Source: an uncultured Muribaculaceae bacterium
GTDB taxonomy: Bacteria > Bacteroidota > Bacteroidia > Bacteroidales > Muribaculaceae
Direction: 5' to 3'
DNA length: 44,320 bases
NCBI GenBank assembly: GCA_910586595.1
Contig: CAJUJB010000011.1
Location: 25,340-69,659 of the forward strand
The first letter of the stretch is position 1. Each line of letters starts with the position of its first letter. Both the position numbers and the translations under genes were made by a program. Below, piece after piece: positions 1 to 8,000 of the stretch. Below the pieces are notes generated by a model. It was not told the origin of the DNA and ran no database searches. It worked only from the letters and a program-made list of their open reading frames with translations.

Positions 1-143
1 TGATGGTAAGATACGCCTGCATTGGATATTATGATACCACCCCATTCCATTTTGAGGACACAAATGGATTCCTGCACTCCGGACATTTCATGGCCGATTT
101 CAGTCTAAGAAGACTGCAAATCGGAGCAAGATTTACGTTCTGA
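1..143 (+). CDS. Outer-membrane beta-barrel protein, C-terminal fragment (partial at window edge)
   Basis: Only the last 47 or so codons are in the window (reading frame from base 3 to the TGA at 141-143). The peptide ends RRLQIGARFTF with a terminal Phe, typical of outer-membrane beta-barrels. It is almost identical to the C-terminus of the next gene (46 residues compared, with two amino-acid changes seen, D to E and E to G), so this is a tandem paralogue. The missing N-terminus lies upstream of the window, so I infer length and signal peptide only by analogy with the neighbour. Confidence 0.8.
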   Translation, partial: MVRYACIGYYDTTPFHFEDTNGFLHSGHFMADFSLRRLQIGARFTF

Positions 144-185
144 AAAAACTATCATCCGGGCTAACCCCAATAAATAATCTTCGCT

Positions 186-773
186 ATGATTAAACGGATA
201 ATTTTAATAATCGCAATATTTTTTGCAGCTTTCCAGCCAAACTACGCCCAGATGAAAGATAAAGGATTCTTCGTCCAGGCATTCGTGGGTATGGGAGATT
301 GGAACCGAAAAATATATTTTACAGGCGAATCCCGATATCGTTACTATGCACTGGCTACACCAGGCATCGGGTATCGGTTTTCCAAGAGGTGGAGCGCCGG
401 CTTCGACATAAAATTTCCTATTGGGATAAATCGAGAGTATGACGTCATACCAACCTTATTCGCTGAATATGACTTCATATCATTGCGCCGGCTAAAAATA
501 ACAGCAGGGGCATGTGGCAGCTATGGCAAGAGAAATTCCATACCGGTTGGAGCTCCGTTTCCTCACCCCAATCTGTGGGAAGCGGGCATATACTTTGGCG
601 CATCATATAATCTAAGCTCAAAGCTTGCACTGATGGTAAGATACGCCTGCATTGGATATTATGATACCACCCCATTCCATTTTGATGACACTAATGGATT
701 CCTGCACTCAGAACATTTCATGGCCGATTTCAGTCTAAGAAGACTGCAAATTGGAGCAAGATTTACGTTCTGA
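186..773 (+). CDS. Small outer-membrane beta-barrel protein
   Basis: 195 residues. Residues 1-22 form a signal peptide (positive start, hydrophobic Ile/Phe-rich core, YAQ cleavage site). The mature part alternates polar and aromatic/hydrophobic residues, has repeated Gly-Tyr strand ends (GIGYRF, GASYNL) and ends in Phe, the usual outer-membrane beta-barrel insertion signal. The size fits an eight-stranded barrel. I do not recognise a specific family or substrate. It follows a near-identical paralogue by 42 bases and is followed directly by a 13-bp-stem hairpin, so the pair probably forms one transcription unit starting outside the window. The neighbouring arginine module runs convergently, so I do not link this gene to it. 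Confidence 0.8.
   Translation: MIKRIILIIAIFFAAFQPNYAQMKDKGFFVQAFVGMGDWNRKIYFTGESRYRYYALATPGIGYRFSKRWSAGFDIKFPIGINREYDVIPTLFAEYDFISLRRLKITAGACGSYGKRNSIPVGAPFPHPNLWEAGIYFGASYNLSSKLALMVRYACIGYYDTTPFHFDDTNGFLHSEHFMADFSLRRLQIGARFTF
633..773 (+). repeat. Near-identical copy of 3-143 (tandem gene duplication, 630-bp period)
   Basis: Bases 633-773 match 3-143 with about five or six substitutions over 141 bases. The two copies lie exactly 630 bases apart, the length of one gene plus spacer. This shows a recent tandem duplication or gene conversion between the two barrel genes. Confidence 0.85.
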
Positions 774-780
774 AAGTAAT

Positions 781-822
781 GGCTGTCTAACTTGTGGGGT
801 TAACGTCAAAAGTTAGACAGCC
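781..822 (+). terminator. Hairpin terminator after the beta-barrel gene
   Basis: A perfect 13-bp stem (781-793 with 810-822) and a 16-base loop start eight bases after the stop codon. The downstream side has no long T run (TCGTCTATTAT). It lies between two convergent genes and could serve both strands. Confidence 0.6.
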
Positions 823-839
823 TCGTCTATTATAATCAA

Positions 840-2282
840 TCAGAAATCGGCGTGGCCGGTGGCGAGGAGGATCACGCCTACCACTCCAAGAATAATCAGA
901 GCCCCAAGTATCCACTTCTCCACGGCGGTGAACACCGGTTGACCGGGATAATACTCATGGCGGGCTTTGACATAGAAAAATACGCCGGGGAGGTAGAAGA
1001 GTACGGTGACAATCATAAGCGACACATTGCTCGTGCATACGATATATGAGCAGAAGACCGTAGCCCCGATACCGATGAACCGGAAGAAATTACGCTGGCG
1101 CGCCGAGGCAACGGCAATCAGCGGCGGCTGCCGCTTGCTGTCAAGACTGCATTTCCACAGGAACATGCCGCTGAACAGATATGCCGGAAGCACCATAAGG
1201 CTCGTGAGGTCGAGAGCCGCCAGATAGACCGAGTGTGAGGTCACCACGAGGCACATGAACACCTGCATCACGATCGAGGATACAAGCAGGCCGAAAGCCG
1301 GCATATTTTTCTTGTTAAGCTTCAGAAATTTCTTAGGGAAGATCTTCACCTGGGCGGCTTCATAGGGTACTTGCGCGCACACGAGCGTCCAGGCAATCCA
1401 TCCGCCGAGAATCGAGCACACGATGGCCGCAATCACGAAATAATAGGCCCATGCACCGCATGCATGCTTCAATACATAGGCAACCGAAGGGTCGGGCAAC
1501 GCTGCAAGCTCGGGTTGATGCATGATTCCGAATGAAAGAACCGACACAAGGGCATAGAGCAGCCATGTGCAGAGAAAACCTATGATGCCGGCCTTACCGA
1601 CATCGCTGGCTTTCTTCGCCCTCGACGACATCATCACCGCGCCTTCAATGCCGGTAAAACACCAGAGGGTGACGAGCATGGTAGTGCGCAGCTGTGAGCC
1701 GACAGAGCCAAGATCGGACAACTGGCCCCAGAAATCATATGTGAACATCTTCATCTTGAAGAATATCACCAGTATAGCCACGATAAGCAGGAGCGAGGCC
1801 ATCTGTATCACCGTAATGATGACGTTGAGGAACGATGCTGTGCGCAGGCCTCCGGCAACTACAAAATACATAAGCCATATCAAGGCCGATCCGAATACCA
1901 CTGTCTGCCACCCGTGGTTGAGGAGCACCGGGCAAAATGCGGCACAAGAGTCGTTGAGCATCACCGCATAAGCCACGTTTCCCGTAGCTGTGCAAAGCCA
2001 GTATCCCCACGCGACATTGAACCCTACAAAGTTGCCGTATCCTACCTGGGCATATTGATATATTCCCGCGTTAAGATCGGAGCGCTTGTCGCTGAGGATC
2101 TTGAAGGTATAGACCAGAAAAATCATTCCTATGGCCGTAATCAGCCATGAGATGATCACAGCGCCGAGACCGGCATGCACCGCCATATTCTGCGCTATAT
2201 TGTAAATTCCGCCCCCGACTATGGAGCTGAACACAATGGTTGTCAAGCCGGTTAAACCAAGCTTCTTATTATTGTCCGGCAT
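840..2282 (-). CDS. aaxC: Arginine/agmatine-type antiporter (APC superfamily, AaxC/ArcD-like)
   Basis: 480-residue integral membrane protein with about 12 hydrophobic segments, the normal size for the basic amino-acid/polyamine antiporter group of the APC superfamily. Visible family signatures are the N-terminal FSSIVGGGIYNIAQNMA stretch in TM1 and the TM6 stretch CFTGIEGAVMMSSRAKKASD, both characteristic of ArcD/AaxC/AdiC-like exchangers. It lies 77 bases downstream of a pyruvoyl-dependent arginine decarboxylase, the same pairing and order as chlamydial aaxB-aaxC, so exchange of external arginine for internal agmatine is the most likely role. Such a pair consumes a cytoplasmic proton per cycle. 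Arginine/ornithine exchange cannot be excluded from sequence alone. A hairpin in the gap from the decarboxylase may lower its expression. Confidence 0.85.
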   Translation of the reverse strand: MPDNNKKLGLTGLTTIVFSSIVGGGIYNIAQNMAVHAGLGAVIISWLITAIGMIFLVYTFKILSDKRSDLNAGIYQYAQVGYGNFVGFNVAWGYWLCTATGNVAYAVMLNDSCAAFCPVLLNHGWQTVVFGSALIWLMYFVVAGGLRTASFLNVIITVIQMASLLLIVAILVIFFKMKMFTYDFWGQLSDLGSVGSQLRTTMLVTLWCFTGIEGAVMMSSRAKKASDVGKAGIIGFLCTWLLYALVSVLSFGIMHQPELAALPDPSVAYVLKHACGAWAYYFVIAAIVCSILGGWIAWTLVCAQVPYEAAQVKIFPKKFLKLNKKNMPAFGLLVSSIVMQVFMCLVVTSHSVYLAALDLTSLMVLPAYLFSGMFLWKCSLDSKRQPPLIAVASARQRNFFRFIGIGATVFCSYIVCTSNVSLMIVTVLFYLPGVFFYVKARHEYYPGQPVFTAVEKWILGALIILGVVGVILLATGHADF

Positions 2283-2299
2283 AATTGTATAAAATTATT

Positions 2300-2334
2300 A
2301 GAGGGGCGGAAGAATTGCATCCTCCGGCCCCTCT
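2300..2334 (-). terminator. Intercistronic hairpin between decarboxylase and antiporter genes
   Basis: AGAGGGGC (2300-2307) pairs with GCCCCTCT (2327-2334), and the stem can extend inward with a bulge. On the minus strand it is followed by a T/A-rich stretch containing TTTT, so it resembles a leaky terminator or a processing/stability element between the two genes. Confidence 0.5.
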
Positions 2335-2359
2335 GTATCAATGCTATGGATTCGGCCGC

Positions 2360-2989
2360 TTATTTCACAAGTGGCGCATAGGCGAAGTTCAGGAATCCTA
2401 TGCAGGTAAGGCAGTAGCCGAAGGGTTGGTCGGGAGGAATATTGAGGAAGTTATGGTAGAGGTCGATCTCGCCATCCTGCTCAAGACCGCGGATCATAAG
2501 CTCGTGCTTGAGAGATTTTGAAAGCCACATGGTTGCCTCGGCTTTGGCGATGTCGTCGTCAATCATGGAGTCGTAGTACTGGACATATTCGGCCGCATAT
2601 CCGCCGATAAACTTACCGTTGCGTTTGGCCCAGATTATACCGATACCGGTTGCGATGGCCTTATGCTCGTTGTAGTTGGCACCGTTTCCGGCAATGATCA
2701 CCTCGAGCACGGCGCCGTGCTTGAACTGCTCGGGAAGATCGGGCCGATAGGTATGGTTAGGGTATTTGTCGGCCATCTCCTTGGTGATGGTCACCAGATT
2801 GCCGCGGCATTCGGGAGGCAATACAGAGGTATACGGGATTACATTGAAATCCTCGATTCGGGCCATGCGGAGAGCTGAGTCGTAAGCAAATGTTTCATAG
2901 GGCTGTGGGGGAATGCCATCGTTGAAGGCACCCGTACCACCAGTGATAAAGCCAAAGGTAGGATACCGAGTTCCTCTTTGTTCGTCCAT
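2360..2989 (-). CDS. aaxB: Pyruvoyl-dependent arginine decarboxylase (AaxB-like)
   Basis: 209 residues, the size of the PvlArgDC family (about 160-200). It converts arginine to agmatine plus CO2. The N-terminal region GTRYPTFGFITGG...DGIPPQPYETFAYDSAL and the block FKHGAVLEVIIAG...NEHKAIATGIGI recall chlamydial AaxB closely. The self-cleavage site is visible as IPYT-SVLPPE: Thr54-Ser55 matches the Thr-Ser processing site known for AaxB, where the Ser becomes the pyruvoyl group. The C-terminal GYCLTCIGFLNFAYA segment also matches. It lacks a signal peptide and should be cytoplasmic. The antiporter gene follows immediately, forming an arginine-in/agmatine-out module. It carries a few extra residues between the cleavage site and FKHGAV compared with the chlamydial protein as I remember it. 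Confidence 0.92.
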   Translation of the reverse strand: MDEQRGTRYPTFGFITGGTGAFNDGIPPQPYETFAYDSALRMARIEDFNVIPYTSVLPPECRGNLVTITKEMADKYPNHTYRPDLPEQFKHGAVLEVIIAGNGANYNEHKAIATGIGIIWAKRNGKFIGGYAAEYVQYYDSMIDDDIAKAEATMWLSKSLKHELMIRGLEQDGEIDLYHNFLNIPPDQPFGYCLTCIGFLNFAYAPLVK

Positions 2990-3068
2990 GATTTACGGTT
3001 TTAAATGAATATTAAGTGATGTTATATAATTCAAAACAAAACGCAACGAAAACGGTTCGAACCAAAAA

Positions 3069-3102
3069 CAAATTTACACCTACCTTCGCCTTCTACTTAC
3101 AA
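3069..3102 (-). promoter_or_regulatory. Possible promoter of the aaxB-aaxC unit
   Basis: Minus-strand TAAATTTG (plus 3069-3076) fits the Bacteroidetes -7 consensus TAnnTTTG. A TTG (plus CAA 3100-3102) lies 23 bases upstream, slightly beyond the usual 19-21. It is placed about 80 bases before the decarboxylase start. Weak because of the spacing. Confidence 0.35.
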
Positions 3103-3142
3103 CCGAGGGGCCCGACCGCGATAATGCGGCCGGGCCCCTCGG
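3103..3142 (-). terminator. Strong hairpin after lepA
   Basis: A perfect 12-bp GC-rich stem (3103-3114 with 3131-3142) that extends inward through GACCGC/GCGGC lies 20 bases after the lepA stop. There is no T tract on the exit side, which is common for Bacteroidetes terminators. Confidence 0.7.
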
Positions 3143-3162
3143 TATCATGTCATGTGGATTGC

Positions 3163-4950
3163 TTAGTCAAGTTTAAGAACGGCGAGGAATGCCTTCTGAG
3201 GCACCTCCACCGAGCCGATCTGCTTCATGCGTTTCTTACCCTTCTTCTGTTTCTCGAGAAGTTTACGCTTACGCGAGATGTCGCCGCCGTAGCACTTGGC
3301 GGTCACATCCTTGCGGACAGCCTTGATGGTCTCGCGGGCGATAATCTTCGCTCCGATGGCAGCCTGAATGGCGATATCGAACTGCTGGCGTGGTATAAGT
3401 TCCTTAAGTTTCTCGCACATGCGGCGGCCGAACGACACAGCATTGTCGGCATGTGTAAGGGTGGAGAGGGCGTCAACACTCTCGCCGTTGAGCAGGATGT
3501 CGAGCTTGACAAGTTTACTCTCGCGGTAGTCGTGAATATGGTAGTCGAAGGATGCGTAGCCCTTGGATATACTCTTGAGCTTGTCATAGAAGTCGATCAC
3601 AATCTCGCCCAAAGGCATGTCGAACGTAAGCTCGATGCGGTTGCCTGAGATATACTCCTGCTTGACGAGCTCGCCGCGCTTGCCGAGACACAGGGTCATG
3701 ATAGGCCCGATATAGTCGGCGGCGGTAATGATTGAAGCCCGGATATAAGGCTCCTCTATATGATCGATGAGTGTGGCATCCGGCAGGCCGGAAGGATTAT
3801 GTACTTCGGTCATGGTGCCGCGCTTGTCGTATACGCGGTAGCTTACGTTAGGCACGGTGGTGATGACATCCATGTCGAATTCACGGCCAAGACGCTCCTG
3901 GATAATCTCCATGTGGAGAAGGCCGAGGAAGCCGCAGCGGAAACCGAAGCCGAGGGCTGCCGAAGACTCGGGAGTGAAGGTTAGCGATGCATCGTTGAGC
4001 TGCAATTTCTCAAGCGAGGTACGCAGGTTCTCGAAGTCTTCTGTCTCGATAGGATATACACCGGCGAAGACCATAGGCTTCACTTCCTCGAAGCCGTCGA
4101 TGGCTTCGGAGCAGGGGCGGTCGACATGTGTGATTGTATCGCCCACCTTGACCTCCTTGCTCGACTTGATGCCGGAGATGATATAGCCCACATTACCGGC
4201 CGAAAGCTCAGGCCGGGGATCCATGTCGAGCTTGAGCACACCGATTTCATCGGCGTGGTATTCCTTGCCTGTGGCAACGAACTTCACGAAGTCGTTCTTG
4301 CGGATGGTGCCGTTGATGATCTTGAAATATGCAATGATGCCGCGGAAGGGGTTGAACACCGAGTCGAAGATAAGCGCCTGCAGCGGTGCCTTGGGGTCGC
4401 CTTCAGGAGCCGGTATACGCTCTACGATGGCCTGAAGGATTTCGGGTATACCGATGCCGGTTTTGCCCGACGCACGTATTATCTCCTCACGCTTGCAGCC
4501 TATGAGGTCTACAATCTGGTCTTCCACCTCTTCGGGCTTGGCTGAATCGAGGTCAACCTTATTGATTACGGGAATAATCTCGAGGTCATTGTCGATGGCC
4601 ATGTAGAGATTGGAGATTGTCTGGGCCTGTATACCCTGGGAGGCATCGACAATCAGAAGGGCGCCCTCGCATGCGGCTATAGAGCGCGACACCTCATATG
4701 AGAAGTCGACGTGCCCCGGAGTGTCGATAAGGTTGAGCACATATTTCTCGCCGTTGAGCTCATAGTCCATCTGGATGGCGTGGCTCTTGATGGTGATGCC
4801 TCGCTCACGCTCAAGATCCATATCGTCAAGCACCTGGGCCTCCATATCCTTGGCGGCCACAGTATTGGTATATTCAAGCAGACGGTCGGCCAAGGTTGAT
4901 TTGCCGTGGTCGATGTGTGCTATGATGCAAAAGTTGCGTATATTTTTCAT
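3163..4950 (-). CDS. lepA: Elongation factor 4 (translational GTPase LepA)
   Basis: 595 residues, full family length. It is a ribosome-associated GTPase that acts on elongating or initiating ribosomes. GTPase motifs are visible in order: G1 AHIDHGKS (residues 11-18), G2 RERGIT (48-53), G3 DTPGH (76-80) and G4 NKVD (130-133). The LepA-specific C-terminal domain is intact, ending with the basic stretch DISRKRKLLEKQKKGKKRMK and VPQKAFLAVLKLD. The start at 4950 gives the usual MKNIRNFCIIAHIDHGKS opening and sits just downstream of a clear promoter. It appears to be a single-gene unit bounded by its own terminator. Confidence 0.97.
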   Translation of the reverse strand: MKNIRNFCIIAHIDHGKSTLADRLLEYTNTVAAKDMEAQVLDDMDLERERGITIKSHAIQMDYELNGEKYVLNLIDTPGHVDFSYEVSRSIAACEGALLIVDASQGIQAQTISNLYMAIDNDLEIIPVINKVDLDSAKPEEVEDQIVDLIGCKREEIIRASGKTGIGIPEILQAIVERIPAPEGDPKAPLQALIFDSVFNPFRGIIAYFKIINGTIRKNDFVKFVATGKEYHADEIGVLKLDMDPRPELSAGNVGYIISGIKSSKEVKVGDTITHVDRPCSEAIDGFEEVKPMVFAGVYPIETEDFENLRTSLEKLQLNDASLTFTPESSAALGFGFRCGFLGLLHMEIIQERLGREFDMDVITTVPNVSYRVYDKRGTMTEVHNPSGLPDATLIDHIEEPYIRASIITAADYIGPIMTLCLGKRGELVKQEYISGNRIELTFDMPLGEIVIDFYDKLKSISKGYASFDYHIHDYRESKLVKLDILLNGESVDALSTLTHADNAVSFGRRMCEKLKELIPRQQFDIAIQAAIGAKIIARETIKAVRKDVTAKCYGGDISRKRKLLEKQKKGKKRMKQIGSVEVPQKAFLAVLKLD

Positions 4951-4967
4951 TTAAGCGATATTTGGTG

Positions 4968-4998
4968 CAAAATTACGAAAAAAAGTGCGGATTTGCAA
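4968..4998 (-). promoter_or_regulatory. lepA promoter (Bacteroidetes type)
   Basis: Read on the minus strand: TTG (plus 4996-4998), a 20-base spacer, then TAATTTTG (plus 4968-4975), matching TTG-N19-21-TAnnTTTG exactly. It lies 18 bases upstream of the lepA start codon. Confidence 0.7.
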
Positions 4999-5019
4999 CT
5001 GCACCCCGCTGCATGTAAA

Positions 5020-5050
5020 AGGGGGCGCGCCGTCTGTCGGCGCGCCCCCT
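5020..5050 (-). terminator. Intrinsic terminator after the giant modular protein
   Basis: A 13-bp GC-rich stem (5020-5032 with 5038-5050), a five-base loop, and TTTT on the exit side of the minus strand. It is placed 30 bases after the stop at 5080. Confidence 0.85.
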
Positions 5051-5079
5051 CGATATAAGGCTTGCTAAGCTACGGGAGC

Positions 5080-8000
5080 TTATTTAACGAGGACTTTGGT
5101 CACCTTGTTACCCTGGCGACGGATATAGAGGCCAGCCTCGGGATTGATGACGCGTACACCCTGGAGGTTGTAGTATTCAACAGGTTCTTCCGAAGCTGCC
5201 TCTACTTCATCAACACCGGTGGTTGAGGTGAGGAGGTAGAGTGTCGGGAGGATGTTGTTGCCAAGTTCAGCATATGAGCCGTATGAGGTGTATGCGGGCG
5301 CATAGCTGATGGTCTTGCCTACCGAGGTGTTGGTGATTGTTGCCACACCGTCAGCGTCGACATCAATAGTCCAGAGGGCGCCTTCTGCGGGTGCTTCGGC
5401 AGCCTTGTTGAAGCTGTTGTATGTACCGGTCTGATAGTAGTAGTTACCTTCGGCGTCCTGCATGTAGTAAGCAGAGCCTTCGGCTGTGAAGGTGAAGGCG
5501 TTGTCAACGCTGGTCTTGCAGTAACCGTCAACGAAGGTTGCAGCAGCCATGGAGAGGTAACCGTAGTTCTTGGCGCCGAGAGATGTGGCAACCTTGCCGT
5601 CGGCAGCGAGAACATACTGCTTGCCAGATTCGATGCTGGTGGCAGGTACGAATGTGCCTTCCGAAGGATCTACGGGATCTACAGGTTCTTCACCTGAGCC
5701 TTCGCCGGGAGTACCGTTGATAAGGAGCTTGGTGAAGTGGATCTGACCACGTTTTGTTTCGCCGTCAGTGCCGAGAATTGCCTCATGGCCAACGGTGAAT
5801 GTAACGCTGGCGGCGTCGCCAATCCAGGTGATGATTGAGTCACCGGCAGCCTGGGCAGGAGTGATTTCGCCAACTGAAGGTACGATTTCTGTGTAGCGGG
5901 CAGCCTGGGTGGCAGCGTTGAGAACGAAGACAATCTGTGTAAGGTTCTCGCCAGAAACGGTGAGGGTATTGTCAGCGTAGAGACGTATAGTGCTCGACGA
6001 TTCATGGAAAACTGGAGCGCTAGGACCTTCTCCCTGGTTAAGATCGAAGCTGAAGCCTTTCACTTCAGATGCACCCGGCACGGTGAGCTCATTGGCATTG
6101 ATGGTATATTCACCTTCAACAGGATCTACGGGATCTACGGGATCTACAGGTTCTTCACCTGAGCCTTCACCGGGAGTACCGTTGATAAGGAGCTTGGTGA
6201 AGTGGATCTGACCACGTTTTGTTTCGCCGTCAGTGCCGAGAATTGCCTCATGGCCAACGGTGAATGTAACGCTGGCGGCGTCGCCAATCCAGGTGATGAT
6301 TGAGTCACCGGCAGCCTGGGCAGGAGTGATTTCGCCAACTGAAGGTACGATTTCTGTGTAGCGGGCAGCCTGGGTGGCAGCGTTGAGAACGAAGACAATC
6401 TGTGTAAGGTTCTCGCCAGAAACGGTGAGGGTATTGTCAGCGTAGAGACGTATAGTGCTCGACGATTCATGGAAAACTGGAGCGCTAGGACCTTCTCCCT
6501 GGTTAAGATCGAAGCTGAAGCCTTTCACTTCAGATGCGCCGGGCACGGTGAGCTCATTGGCATTGATGGTATATTCACCTTCCACAGGATCTACGGGTTC
6601 GGGGGTGTCGCCACCTTCGGGAGCCTTGTAGCTGATGATAAAGCTGCCAGTGTTGAACTGAGGTGTATTGCCAAGGTAATTCATGAGAACACCATACACA
6701 ACAACTTCCGCACCAACCTTGATCTGGTCTTCAGCAGTGAATTTCTCACCATTGAGCCAGTAGCCACGGTAGATACCCAGAGTTTCACCACCTTCTGCGT
6801 CGGCAATCGCGTAGGTTGCGTTACCGAACGAGGTGCTAACCTCTGTGATAGATACGATAGTACCCTGAACATATACCCTGTCTCCGATGTTGCCGGCGGC
6901 GATTACCTGAAGAGCTTCGCTTACGGTGTAAGGATCTGATTCGGTACCCTTGTCAGGATCAACGGGATCTACAGGAACTTCCGCACCGATGATTTCGTAC
7001 TCGGTCACAGACTTGATACCTGCAGCGGCAAAGTACTTGGCTAAGTCGCCCTTGATGAGAACATCTTTACCGAGGTTGTCGGGGTTGTCAACGAGGTTGA
7101 GGGCTGCACGAACCGCACCAACAGGAAGCTGTACGGGAACACACTGGGTGTAGTCGGTGCAGTCGGGGGTAGCTGCGAGGAGGATGTTGGAGGCGGTAGT
7201 CACGCTGTCGGCAGTAAACTTGCTGTCGGCGGCGAGAGTCATTCCGTCAACAACACCTACGATATAGCCGTATGTCCATACGCCAGTGGCTGCAACAGTG
7301 TTGTTGAGGTCGATAATCTCAGTTACGCTGTAGGGGGCGTCTTTGGTTCCGTGTTCTACAGTCACGCCTTCACCTTCGATGGTAAGCTTGGTGAAGCGGA
7401 TCTGACCGTTCTTGGTATTCTCGGTGCCGAGAGTTGCAATTTCGCCTACGGTGAAAGTAACCGCGTCGGCTTTACCGCGCCAGATAAAGATGCTGTCGCC
7501 GGGAGCCTGTGCAGGAGTAATCTCACCTACACTGGGAATCATGTCGGTATAACGCAGATAAGCGTCGGAAGAGAGGGTGAACATCACTGCAGTGAGTTCT
7601 TTGCCAGCTACGGTGATGGTGTTGTTGGCATAGAGACGTACGGCAGCTGTACCTTCATTGTAGATGGGAGCGCTTGATCCGGCAGCCTTGTCAATAGCAA
7701 CAGTGAAGCCGTCGATAGTTACGTCGCCCTCGACATTGAGGTCTGCGGCAGCGATTTCATAGCCTTCGATAGGCTCAACGGGAATAACGGGCTCAACAGC
7801 GGTTGAGTCACCGTAGATAGTGATTGCGTCGATATGGATCTGACCGGCCTTGGTGTCGCCATCAGTTCCGTATACGGCCTTGGCACCTACGAGGAAAGAT
7901 ACCTCATCGGCCTTGCCTACCCATGTGATGATAGAGTCACCGGCAGCCTGAGCGGGAGAAATAGTGCCCACAGAGGGAGTGAAGTCGGTGTAACGTGCAG

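Noticed and set aside
475..675. Short minus-strand frame inside the barrel gene, and the many similar short frames elsewhere.
   Set aside because: All are shadows of supported genes with no independent sequence support.
186..773. The barrel gene as an AaxA-like arginine porin partner of the decarboxylase/antiporter pair.
   Set aside because: It is convergent rather than in the same unit, much smaller than a porin of that type, and belongs to its own tandem pair.
5666..6595. Tandem repeat as a CRISPR array or mobile element.
   Set aside because: The 465-bp units are continuous protein-coding modules without spacers, terminal inverted repeats or transposase.
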